From: Microcoleus sp. EPA2
Lineage (GTDB): Bacteria > Cyanobacteriota > Cyanobacteriia > Cyanobacteriales > Microcoleaceae
Direction of reading: 5' to 3'
Assembly: GCA_020882975.1 (NCBI GenBank)
Contig: JAHRFD010000012.1
Location: 62,001-126,000, forward strand
DNA: 64,000 nt
Shown: in pieces, positions 17,631-25,950 of the stretch
Layout: each line of letters begins with the position of its first letter
Position numbering within the stretch: the first letter of the stretch is position 1
Position numbers and translations under genes: made by a program
Notes under the pieces: generated by a model
Told to the model about the DNA's origin: nothing
Database searches by the model: none
What the model saw: the letters and a program-made list of their open reading frames with translations, nothing else

Positions 17631-20525
17631 ATGCTCCAACTTTTATCAAAACCAAGCCAACTGCAACAAGTCGAAGTTTCTGTTGACCAAAAGCCAGGTA
17701 AAATAGACAAGTTTCCTTTTTCTTCCCGTTTAATTTCAGTGTCAGATTTGCCAGCGACAGAATTTGAATATCAAGTAGGGGGAAGTTTGCCCCCAAATTC
17801 TCCTACCTATGTCACCAGGGCCGCCGATCGCGAACTTTACAAATCTTTAAAAGCTGGTGAGTTTTGCTATGTACTAACTTCCCGACAAATGGGAAAGTCG
17901 AGTTTGCGCGTACAATCCGCCCGCCGCTTGCAAGCAGAAGGTACTGTCTGCGGTACAGTTGATATTACCGGCATTGGCACTACCGATATGACTCCCATGC
18001 AGTGGTATGCGGGTTTTACTGGCACTCTCGCCAATAGCTTTAAAATTAAGTCGATGAATTTTAGGACTTGGTGGCGCGATCGAGAACACTTACCACCAGT
18101 ATTAAGATTAAATGAATTTATCGAACAAGTATTGCTTCCTTCCACAGAACGCAATATAGTAATTTTTATAGATGAAATTGACAGCGTTCTTTCCCTCAAT
18201 TTTTCTAGCGATGATTTTTTTGCAATGGTCCGAGGATGCTACAATAAACGCGCTGAAAATCCCGAATATAACCGCCTTACTTTTGCCTTATTTGGAGTCA
18301 CAACTCCTCAAGATTTAATTACTGATAAAACCCGAACCCCGTTTAATATAGGTCGCCCCATAGAACTCAAAGGATTTACCCTCGACGAAGCAATCCCTTT
18401 GGCTCAAGGATTTGCCGAACAAATAGAAAACTCCCTAGAAGTGCTCAGAGAAATCTTGGAATGGACGGGAGGACAGCCTTTTCTTACTCAAAAATTTTGT
18501 AAATTAGCTTCGGAAAAATTAGGAATCTCAACAAGTAATGACAGCGGAAATTACCCTAAATATCGAGTGGCTAACACTCAATTATTCATGGCAGATTTAG
18601 TCTATTCCAGTGCCATAAACAACTGGGAATTTCAAGACGAACCGGAACATCTTAAAACAATTCGCGATCGCCTCCTGAGAAATCCCCAGCGCACGGCTCG
18701 TTTGCTAGGACTTTACCAAGAAATTTTGTCAAATCTCACCTCTGTCACTATTCTCAATAACAGCCAAGATACCTGTTCCATAAACAGTGAATTTGATGGT
18801 GGGGTGGGCACGGAACTAGCCCTAGTTCAAGATAGTCCAGAAAAAATGGAATTATTACTTTCAGGTTTAATCGTCAAAGATGGACAAAGACTGAGAGTAT
18901 ATAATCCGATTTACGCCTCAGTTTTTAACCAAGAGTGGATACAGAAAGAATTAGCCAAACTGCGGCCATACTCGGAGTCGATCTCCGCTTGGGAAGCCTC
19001 CAATCATACCGACACTTCCCGCTTGCTGCAAGGTAGAGCGCTAGCAGAAGCGTTAAGCTGGGCCGCAGACAAAAGCTTGAGCGATCGAGATTATCAATTT
19101 CTGTCAGCCAGCCAAGAATTAGAAAAACTCCAAGTACAAAAAGCTTTATCCACAGAAAAAGCAGCCTCAAAAATATTAACCGAAGCCAATTTAGTCTTGA
19201 CAAAAGCTCAAAAAAAAGCTAAGCTAACAATCCAATTCAGCTTGTTAGGACTCGCTACCATTACTACGATTGCTGTCGGCATTATAACTCACGCCCAACG
19301 AGTCACCCAACAAATAGAAAATCAAAAAAAACAAGCAATAATTGCCCAAATAGAAGCCCTCAATTCTACAGCCGATATTTCCCTAGCTTACGACCAACTC
19401 GGAGCTTTAATTGCCGCAGTCAGCGCCACCAAAAAACTTAGAGAAATAGAAGTATCTTCAGGATTCAAAGCGCAGATAGTAAATAGATTGCACCATACGA
19501 TCGATGCAGTGCAAGAACGCAATCGTTTGGCGAACGGACACACAGCTAGCTTTAGCCCGGATGGTAAGTTAATTGTTAGTGTCGGCGACAATTATAGTGT
19601 GAAAGTTTTTCAGCCAAACGGCAAGCTGATTTTGACTTTACCTGGACATAAACAGTCAGTTACTGAGGTGGTGTTCAGTCCTGATAGTAAGTTAATTGCT
19701 TCCACAAGTTTTGATAAAACTGTCAGAATTTGGGGCAGAGATGGCAGTTTGCAGCAAATTCTCAAAGGACACCAAGATTTAGTTTGGAGCGCTAGTTTTA
19801 GCCCCAAATTAGCACAAATTGCTAGCGCGAGTTCTGACAAAACTATTAAAATTTGGAGTTTAAATGGAGTTTTGCTACAAACTCTTAGAGGTCATACTAG
19901 ACCGGTAACATCAGTGAGGTTTAGTCCCGATGGAAAGATGTTAGCTTCCACCAGTCAAGATAAAACTATAAAACTTTGGAAACGCGATGGAAACAAGCAA
20001 TTTAGACTTCATAAAACTCTTGTAGGACACACAGATGAAGTGTGGGGCTGTAATTTCTCACCCAATGGCGAGATGATTGCGAGTGCGAGTCACGACTGGA
20101 GTGTCAAACTTTGGAATACTGAAGGCAAATTACTAAAATCTTTAGCCGATTCTACAACGGGTGTGGGTAGTGTTAATTGGAGTCCTAACAGCCAAACTGT
20201 GGCTGGCGGTAGTATGGATGGTAAGGTAAGAATTTGGCGGGCGGATGGTACTTTGCTGCAAACTTTGAAGGGACATCCTGGGGATGTTTGGAGTTTGAGT
20301 TTTAGTCCCGATGGTAAAACTTTAGCATCTGGGGGTAAAGATTCGTCGGTAAGGCTTTGGAATCTGGATGCTAGGACAGTGGAAAGTGGGGAACTTGACA
20401 AATTACTGACTATCGGGTGCGATCGACTCAGAGACTACCTACAATACAATCGGAATGTTGAAAAAGACCGACATTTGTGCGATCGAAAACAGAAAATTAA
20501 TCTACCTAATTTTTTCAATAAGTAG
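17631..20525 (+). CDS. AAA-like domain (PF14516-type) protein with membrane segment and seven WD40 repeats
   Basis: The 964-residue protein starts with an AAA-like NTPase domain: EYQVGGSLPPNSPTYV (47-62), a degenerate P-loop LTSRQMGKSSLR (82-93) and Walker B NIVIFIDEID (175-184). Residues 532-553 (LTIQFSLLGLATITTIAVGI) form a likely transmembrane helix flanked by coiled-coil-prone stretches. Seven WD40 units (about 636-930) make one propeller. The tail contains GCDRLRDYLQYN, a motif common at the end of cyanobacterial WD40 proteins. This architecture is abundant in filamentous cyanobacteria and is usually taken as signalling; no substrate is known. The start is weakly supported (GGAAGAAAAATAAATT before the ATG). 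It is a single gene. Confidence 0.88.
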   Translation: MLQLLSKPSQLQQVEVSVDQKPGKIDKFPFSSRLISVSDLPATEFEYQVGGSLPPNSPTYVTRAADRELYKSLKAGEFCYVLTSRQMGKSSLRVQSARRLQAEGTVCGTVDITGIGTTDMTPMQWYAGFTGTLANSFKIKSMNFRTWWRDREHLPPVLRLNEFIEQVLLPSTERNIVIFIDEIDSVLSLNFSSDDFFAMVRGCYNKRAENPEYNRLTFALFGVTTPQDLITDKTRTPFNIGRPIELKGFTLDEAIPLAQGFAEQIENSLEVLREILEWTGGQPFLTQKFCKLASEKLGISTSNDSGNYPKYRVANTQLFMADLVYSSAINNWEFQDEPEHLKTIRDRLLRNPQRTARLLGLYQEILSNLTSVTILNNSQDTCSINSEFDGGVGTELALVQDSPEKMELLLSGLIVKDGQRLRVYNPIYASVFNQEWIQKELAKLRPYSESISAWEASNHTDTSRLLQGRALAEALSWAADKSLSDRDYQFLSASQELEKLQVQKALSTEKAASKILTEANLVLTKAQKKAKLTIQFSLLGLATITTIAVGIITHAQRVTQQIENQKKQAIIAQIEALNSTADISLAYDQLGALIAAVSATKKLREIEVSSGFKAQIVNRLHHTIDAVQERNRLANGHTASFSPDGKLIVSVGDNYSVKVFQPNGKLILTLPGHKQSVTEVVFSPDSKLIASTSFDKTVRIWGRDGSLQQILKGHQDLVWSASFSPKLAQIASASSDKTIKIWSLNGVLLQTLRGHTRPVTSVRFSPDGKMLASTSQDKTIKLWKRDGNKQFRLHKTLVGHTDEVWGCNFSPNGEMIASASHDWSVKLWNTEGKLLKSLADSTTGVGSVNWSPNSQTVAGGSMDGKVRIWRADGTLLQTLKGHPGDVWSLSFSPDGKTLASGGKDSSVRLWNLDARTVESGELDKLLTIGCDRLRDYLQYNRNVEKDRHLCDRKQKINLPNFFNK

Positions 20526-20584
20526 GGTATATAAATCTGATTTGATGTTTAATAGTTTATTACTTCTTGCTTCTTCTTTCTGAT

Positions 20585-20965
20585 TCAAAATCGGCAAACC
20601 CACTTCCACAGAGGATGACTAGGCCCCTGTTGGCGAATCCGACTTACTTGTTGTTCCAAACGCTGTTTTTCTCGTATTGGTAATCCTCGCACAACATTTC
20701 GACCTTGCCAACTTAGCACTCCCAAAGTCATCCCCAAGCACAAACCCAAACCGAGAGTTGGCCAGCGGTGAAAGTATAAACCGTAACGCACCGCAGCCCA
20801 AGTAAAGTTTTCGATCCACAAAGCAATTTCATCGCGTAAAGCCCAAATACTCCAAGAACCGATGCTAAGCCACAAAAATATTACAGTAAACCAGCGACCG
20901 TATACTGTTAGTTTATGGAGCCTTTGGACTTCGATTTGAAAATTGGAATCGCTGTCATTACTCAT
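20585..20965 (-). CDS. Conserved hypothetical membrane protein, 126 aa
   Basis: The protein has a short polar N-terminus and two hydrophobic segments: WFTVIFLWLSIGSWSIWAL (about 25-43) and WPTLGLGLCLGMTLGVLSW (about 68-86). A basic C-terminal tail follows (GLPIREKQRLEQQVSRIRQQ, then HPLWKWVC). It lies downstream of secF and secD on the same strand, separated by a heptamer repeat tract. I recall similar small proteins in other cyanobacteria but no function. The position near Sec accessory genes may be meaningful, but the spacing is loose. Confidence 0.7.
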   Translation of the reverse strand: MSNDSDSNFQIEVQRLHKLTVYGRWFTVIFLWLSIGSWSIWALRDEIALWIENFTWAAVRYGLYFHRWPTLGLGLCLGMTLGVLSWQGRNVVRGLPIREKQRLEQQVSRIRQQGPSHPLWKWVCRF

Positions 20966-21085
20966 TGTTATTGGTTATTTGTTGTTTGTTGTTTGTTGTT
21001 TGTTATTGGTTATTTGTTATTGGTTGTTGGTTATTGGTTATTGGTTATTGGTTATTTGTTGTTTGTTTTTTGTTATTGGCGGTTC
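20966..21085. repeat. Heptameric repeat tract (TTATTGG/TTGTTTG type)
   Basis: A T-rich tract with a 7-bp period mixes TTATTGG, TTGTTTG and TTATTTG units. It separates the small membrane protein gene from secF. Two related tracts in opposite orientation lie between secD and pdhB. Confidence 0.85.
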
Positions 21086-21151
21086 CTGGCCTTCGACTCT
21101 TCCACTAGACTGCGGTAGGCGCGTGGGAAGGGTCGAAGGGTCAACAGTCAA

Positions 21152-22120
21152 CTAAACTTCATCAGATGGACTCATGGCTTCTACAGGAACGGGGATAGAG
21201 TTGCCCGTGCGACTGCGCCACCAAGCTAGCAGCGTACTAGCAATGAAAATACTGGAATATGCACCGGCAATAAAACCCACAATCAAAGCTAAAGCAAAGT
21301 ATTTGAGAGTTTCGCCACCAAACAAAAAGATAGAAAACAGTGTCAGTAGCGTAGTCAGCGTCGTGTTAATCGACCTTCCAAGGGTCTGGATCACAGCATC
21401 ATCGACAATTTGGTCGATCGACAAACCGGGATTTAGCTTAATTACTTCACGCACGCGATCGTAAATCACTACTGTATCGTTAACAGAAAAACCGATAATT
21501 GTCAAGAGAGCAACCACAAATAAACTGTCTACTTCTACGCCTAGAACTAAACCCAAAAATGAAAAAATACCCAGAGTAATTAACACATCGTGGAACAGGG
21601 CTACGAAAGCAAAAAAGGCATAATCTAACTGAAATCGGAAGGTCAGATAAATAGTAATGCCAGCAAAAGAGAGTAATAAAGCCAACAATCCCGAAGTAAA
21701 TAATTGTTTACCGAGGGTAGGACCTACCGTATCAATTTGAGTAGATTTAGGGGCAAAATCACCTATTTTCTCACTCAAAGCTGTTTGCAACTTAGTCCGC
21801 TTTTCCACATCCAAAGTTTTCGTTCTTAGCGATAAACCTCGCTGTTCTTTGCCGACAACTTGAATGGTACTACCGGCTAAACCTTGGGTATCGAGGACTT
21901 CCCGGACAGCAGCAAGATTGATGGGTTTACAATTTTCTGGTTTCGTACAGTCAAGTTCAAATTGTAGCCTAGTGCCACCGATAAAGTCCAAACTAGGGCG
22001 TAGGGGTGCACGGATGTCGGGACGAGTCCAAGAAATTGCCATCGAGACTATACCCGCAAGGATAATCGCGGCGGAAATACTCCACCAGATCGATCGCTGT
22101 TTGATTACACTGAATTTCAT
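21152..22120 (-). CDS. secF: Protein translocase subunit SecF
   Basis: SecF works with SecD to use the proton motive force in late steps of protein export through SecYEG. The 322 residues from the ATG at 22120 show the family layout: a first helix [20 protein letters not shown], the periplasmic [13 protein letters not shown] region, then five helices with the conserved [32 protein letters not shown] and [10 protein letters not shown] motifs. An upstream extension (to 22216) is excluded because it is translated from a heptamer repeat ([14 protein letters not shown]). It follows secD on the same strand, 225 bp downstream. Cyanobacteria use this pair in the cytoplasmic and probably thylakoid membranes. 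Confidence 0.95.
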   Translation of the reverse strand: MKFSVIKQRSIWWSISAAIILAGIVSMAISWTRPDIRAPLRPSLDFIGGTRLQFELDCTKPENCKPINLAAVREVLDTQGLAGSTIQVVGKEQRGLSLRTKTLDVEKRTKLQTALSEKIGDFAPKSTQIDTVGPTLGKQLFTSGLLALLLSFAGITIYLTFRFQLDYAFFAFVALFHDVLITLGIFSFLGLVLGVEVDSLFVVALLTIIGFSVNDTVVIYDRVREVIKLNPGLSIDQIVDDAVIQTLGRSINTTLTTLLTLFSIFLFGGETLKYFALALIVGFIAGAYSSIFIASTLLAWWRSRTGNSIPVPVEAMSPSDEV

Positions 22121-22124
22121 AAGT

Positions 22125-22340
22125 TGAAGGAAGAAGGAAGAAGGAAGAAGGAAGAAGGAAGAGGGAAGAGGGAAGAGGGAAGAAGCAAGAAGGATGAGGG
22201 ATGAGGGAAGAAGCAAGAGGGAAGCAATCAGTAGTTAACTTTTAAGTAAGTCCACCTAATTAAACGTAAGATACAGGTGGCTAAAAAGCTTGCTGTATGA
22301 GCATTCTTCACCTCGATCTTCTTCCTTCTTCCTTCTACTT
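22125..22340. repeat. Heptamer tract plus dispersed repeat between secD and secF
   Basis: Two parts are visible. At 22125-22215, GAAGGAA-type units with a 7-bp period drift into GAGGGAA. At 22235-22340 is a copy of the element starting AAGTAAGTCCACCTAATTAA, also seen inverted at 12.6 kb. Any secD-secF co-transcript must read through both. Confidence 0.8.
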
Positions 22341-22345
22341 AACTG

Positions 22346-23737
22346 TTAACTATTGGCAGTTTTCGACAAATTAGGACAGAACCATTCAGGTTTCCGCAAT
22401 TCTGGAAAGCCCAAAACTACCAACATTAGAGTGCGGCTACAAGTGATAGCAGTAAACATACTGACTGCGACACCCAAGGCTAGCGTGACAGCAAACCCTT
22501 TCACTAAACCCGCACCCAAGTAGAACAGCGCTGCACAAGCAATTAGTGTTGTGACGTTACCATCTAAAATGCTAGAAAAAGCCCGGTAAAAACCCGATTC
22601 TACAGAACGGTATAGGGTTTTTCCAGCCCGCAACTCTTCTCGCGTGCGTTCAAAAATCAGCACATTGGCATCCACAGCCATACCAATGCTGAGCACAAAA
22701 CCAGCAATTCCCGGTAGCGTTAAGGTTACTCCCAACAGCACGAAAGCAGCCCAAGTTAACAAAGCATAAATTAACAGGGCAATATCTGCAATTACGCCAG
22801 GGAGTCGATAGTAGGCGATCATGAAAATCAAGACTAAAACTAAACCCCCAATCCCTGCGGTGATACTGCTTTGAATACTGTCTTTACCCAAACTAGCACC
22901 GACTGTGCGGTTTTCAATAATTTCTACGGGTACTGGTAAAGCACCACCGCGCAGTTGCACTCCTAAATCGTTAGCTTCTTGGGCTGTAAAACGACCTTGA
23001 ATTACGGCATTGCCTCCTGTAATTCCTGTTTGGGCAAATTCTACGCCCACTACAGGAGAACTAATCATTCTTTCGTCTAGAAAAATGCCGAGAGTTCGTC
23101 CAGTTCCGGCTAAATTTTTAGTAAGTTCGCCAAATAATTCGCCTCCTCTGGTGTCGAAACGGAGAGCGACATTCCATTCGTTACCAGTGGGTTGAGCTTG
23201 AGCATCCTTCAGGTTGCTTCCGCCGAGTTCACTACTTTTGTATAGTTTCGAGATTGCCTCATTACTCCTTTTCAAAGCAGCTTGATTTTCTTTAAATGCT
23301 GCTTCATTGGGGGTAGTTTTTAATGCTGCTTGTTTGGCGAGTAATTCCTGCTGCAACTGCCTCTCTATGGCTAATTGGGCTTCTGTTCCTGGTAGTTGTT
23401 CCCGGAATTCTAGCTTGGCGGTGCCGCCCAAAACTCGTTCTGCTTGCTGGGGGTCATTTACTCCTGGCAATTGTACGATAATTTGGTCTTCTCCTACTGT
23501 TTGTACTAAGGCTTCGGAAACTCCTAAACCGTTGACGCGATTTTCTACGATGCGTCGCACTGCTTCTAACATTCCCTGGTCAATTTTGGGGATGGTGGGG
23601 GTAGTTTTGACTTGAATTGTGAGTTGTGAGCCTCCTTGCAAGTCTAATCCTAGCCGCGTAGGAAGTGTTACTATGACAGTAGTGGCGGCGATGATTAAAA
23701 CAAAAATTAGGGCTAATAGTGAACGTTGTTTTTGCAT
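22346..23737 (-). CDS. secD: Protein translocase subunit SecD
   Basis: This is the partner of SecF in the proton-driven accessory translocase. The 463 residues contain an N-terminal helix (LLALIFVLIIAATTVIVTLP), the conserved LGLDLQGGSQLTIQV motif (29-43), the periplasmic head (VENRVNGLGVSEALVQ, DQIIVQLPGV), and a C-terminal membrane domain with RGGALPVPVEI, ASLGKDSIQSSITAG, AGFVLSIGMAVDANVLIFER and FSSILDGNVTTLIACAALFY. The family's key Gly/Asp residues are present. Gene order on this strand is pdhB, secD, secF. A heptamer repeat tract lies between it and pdhB. Confidence 0.95.
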   Translation of the reverse strand: MQKQRSLLALIFVLIIAATTVIVTLPTRLGLDLQGGSQLTIQVKTTPTIPKIDQGMLEAVRRIVENRVNGLGVSEALVQTVGEDQIIVQLPGVNDPQQAERVLGGTAKLEFREQLPGTEAQLAIERQLQQELLAKQAALKTTPNEAAFKENQAALKRSNEAISKLYKSSELGGSNLKDAQAQPTGNEWNVALRFDTRGGELFGELTKNLAGTGRTLGIFLDERMISSPVVGVEFAQTGITGGNAVIQGRFTAQEANDLGVQLRGGALPVPVEIIENRTVGASLGKDSIQSSITAGIGGLVLVLIFMIAYYRLPGVIADIALLIYALLTWAAFVLLGVTLTLPGIAGFVLSIGMAVDANVLIFERTREELRAGKTLYRSVESGFYRAFSSILDGNVTTLIACAALFYLGAGLVKGFAVTLALGVAVSMFTAITCSRTLMLVVLGFPELRKPEWFCPNLSKTANS

Positions 23738-23741
23738 ATTT

Positions 23742-23975
23742 AATTATTTGTTATTGGTTATTAGTCATTGGTTGTTAGTTGTTTTTTATTTGTTATTTGT
23801 TGTTTGTTATTGGTTTTTTGTTATTGGGTTAATAGTTAATTGTTAATTTTTGTTGGTTATTTGTTATTTGGTTAATGACCAATAACCAATAACCACTAAC
23901 CAATAACCACTAACCACTAACCACTAACCAATAACCGACAACTAACAACCAATAACTAATAACCAACAACCAATG
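23742..23975. repeat. Two opposed heptameric tracts (TTATTGG and CCAATAA)
   Basis: The left half consists of TTATTGG/TTGTTTG-type units and the right half of ACCAATA/ACCACTA-type units, so the 235-bp tract is roughly self-complementary and could fold into a long imperfect hairpin. It fills the whole pdhB-secD interval. Confidence 0.85.
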
Positions 23976-23980
23976 ACTAT

Positions 23981-24964
23981 TTATACTCGTAGGGCTACCA
24001 TTTTTTGCACGGCTTCGATAATTTGAGCTGGCTGTACAATTGTCAGTCTTTCCAAATTACCGTTGTATGGTGTGGGGATATCTTGTGATGAAAGTCGCAA
24101 AACTGGTGCGTCGAGTTCGTCAAAGTAGCGATCGCTAATTGAGGCAATTAATTCCGCACCGATGCCTCCTGTTTTCATGCACTCCTCCACAATAATTACT
24201 TTGTGGGTTTTGCGAATGGATGCACCAATGGTATCCATGTCAAGGGGTTTGAGAGAAATTAGGTCGATTACTTCTGGATCGCAACCCTCTTTTACGAGTG
24301 CGGGCACGGCTTGCATGACGTGATGCCTCATCCGGGAATAGGTCAAAATTGTGACATCTTTGCCCGATCGCACTATTTCCGCTTTGTCCAGTGGCACTAA
24401 ATATTCTGTTTCTGGCAAATCTTCTTTCAAGTTGTAAAGGAGAACGTGCTCGAAAAACAGCACTGGATTATCATCGCGGATGGCTGATTTTAAAAGCCCT
24501 TTGGCATTGTAAGCAGTCGAACAGGCAACTATTTTTAGACCTGGAACTGCTTGGAAATAGGCTTCCAGTCGCTGAGAGTGTTCGGCGCCTAGTTGCCGGC
24601 CCACACCACCGGGACCGCGAATTACCATGGGCATTTTGAAGTTGCCGCCGGAGGTGTAGCGCAGCATTCCAGCATTGTTGGAGATTTGGTTGAACGCTAG
24701 GAGCAAAAAGCCCATGTTCATGCCTTCGATGATCGGCCGCAATCCTGTCATTGCTGCCCCTACGGCCATGCCTGTAAAACTATTTTCGGCGATCGGGGTA
24801 TCGAGGACGCGGAGGTCGCCATATTTATTACAGAGGTCTTTGGTGACTTTGTAGGAACCGCCATAGTGGCCTACGTCTTCGCCGAGTACGAATACAGCGG
24901 AGTCGCGGGCCATTTCTTCGTCTAGGGCCTCGCGGAGGGCGTTGAACAATAAGGTTTCTGCCAT
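23981..24964 (-). CDS. pdhB: Pyruvate dehydrogenase E1 component, beta subunit
   Basis: With the alpha subunit, this enzyme decarboxylates pyruvate using thiamine diphosphate and feeds acetyl groups to the E2 component. The 327 residues show the E1-beta pattern: [37 protein letters not shown], the [20 protein letters not shown] segment whose Glu contacts the cofactor, [19 protein letters not shown], and the C-terminal transketolase-like region with [14 protein letters not shown]. Length is normal. The eight bases before the ATG read CACCTCCT, which resembles the anti-Shine-Dalgarno rather than a ribosome-binding site. The alpha subunit is not in the window. The pdhB-secD-secF order is one I recall from other cyanobacteria. 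Confidence 0.95.
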   Translation of the reverse strand: MAETLLFNALREALDEEMARDSAVFVLGEDVGHYGGSYKVTKDLCNKYGDLRVLDTPIAENSFTGMAVGAAMTGLRPIIEGMNMGFLLLAFNQISNNAGMLRYTSGGNFKMPMVIRGPGGVGRQLGAEHSQRLEAYFQAVPGLKIVACSTAYNAKGLLKSAIRDDNPVLFFEHVLLYNLKEDLPETEYLVPLDKAEIVRSGKDVTILTYSRMRHHVMQAVPALVKEGCDPEVIDLISLKPLDMDTIGASIRKTHKVIIVEECMKTGGIGAELIASISDRYFDELDAPVLRLSSQDIPTPYNGNLERLTIVQPAQIIEAVQKMVALRV

Positions 24965-25153
24965 AGGAGGTGAATGATTGCAGGAGGGTTAGATTAGAAT
25001 CTTAACCTTTTGGGGGTGTGGATTTGAATGCGATCGCAAATTCGGCAGTTACAACCTGAGATTTTGCCAATCTATATCATAACATTTGTCTTATGTCAAT
25101 AAATATTTAAGTTAAAATAATACTAACTTGCCTGCCCCTAGCAGAGGAATATT

Positions 25154-25729
25154 ATGCTCCAGACAAAACCTCAACTAACTCTGGAAGAGTTTTTCGCTCT
25201 TCCCCAAGGAGAAGGCGATATTACCTACGAACTTATTGACGAGCAAGCAGTACCGAAGATGTCACCTAAAAAATTTCATTCTCGCCTCACCCGAAGCCTC
25301 ATAAAAATCCTCGAACAGTGGGGTGAGCAAGGGGGAGAAATTGGTGTAGAATGGGGGGTGAAATTAACCAGACTGGGGCGAGACTGGGTGCCAGTACCAG
25401 ACCTTTTATATGTTTCTTACGAACGCTTGTCTCCTGAGTGGAATCAAGATGAAGCCTGTCCTGTAGTCCCTGAATTAGTCATAGAAATTATTTCACCAGA
25501 ACAGACTTTTGGTCAGTTAGCTGCTAAAGCGAGAAATTATTTAGATGCTCAGGTATTGCGGGTTTGGGTGGTAGATAGCAAGGCTAGAAGTATTACAGTT
25601 TTTTACCCCGATGCAGCACCGCAGACTTATATCGGAGATACGCTATTAACAGATACACTTTTTGAGGGATTAGAATTTACGGCAGAACATCTATTTCAGA
25701 TGGCAAAAATACCACCCACCTTCTGTTAG
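25154..25729 (+). CDS. Uma2 (DUF820) family putative restriction-like endonuclease
   Basis: The 191-residue protein has the PD-(D/E)xK-like core of the Uma2 family: LTLEEFFALPQGEG, YELIDEQAVPKMSP, VPVPDLLYVS (catalytic Asp) and VPELVIEIISPEQ (Glu), followed by KARNYLDAQVLRVWVVDSKA. Such genes occur in tens of copies in filamentous cyanobacterial genomes and have no proven role; many are thought to be remnants of mobile nucleases. The ATG has a weak GAGGAA upstream. It is a single gene, with dispersed repeats downstream. A second, longer Uma2 protein is at 46.7 kb. Confidence 0.85.
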   Translation: MLQTKPQLTLEEFFALPQGEGDITYELIDEQAVPKMSPKKFHSRLTRSLIKILEQWGEQGGEIGVEWGVKLTRLGRDWVPVPDLLYVSYERLSPEWNQDEACPVVPELVIEIISPEQTFGQLAAKARNYLDAQVLRVWVVDSKARSITVFYPDAAPQTYIGDTLLTDTLFEGLEFTAEHLFQMAKIPPTFC

Positions 25730-25815
25730 ATACTGGACTTACTCTAGAAGTAGGGGTTATAGATATTCGGTTTGGTTGAGCGAGGCTTACTTAATTGGTC
25801 ATTAATTGGTAAACT

Positions 25816-25925
25816 CCACATAATATCGTTGACCGTTGCATGGTCATGATTTAACCACAGAGAACACAGAGAACACAGAGAGATCCCAGAGAAATGAATA
25901 ATTCCTCTGAAGACAGGAATTGATC
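25816..25925. repeat. Dispersed repeat, 'cacagagaacacagag' family
   Basis: It contains GTTGACCGTTGCATGGTCAT, then AACCACAGAGAACACAGAG and ends in a GAATTGAT motif. The same segments occur in inverted order at 28.50-28.60 kb. Other copies lie near 9.4, 31.9, 42.6 and 46.6 kb. Confidence 0.8.
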
Positions 25926-25950
25926 TAACAACTACAGGACTTACGCATAA

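Noticed and set aside
22121-22216. Upstream extension of secF adding 32 residues ([14 protein letters not shown])
   Set aside because: The residues come from the heptamer repeat; the conserved SecF N-terminus starts at the ATG at 22120.
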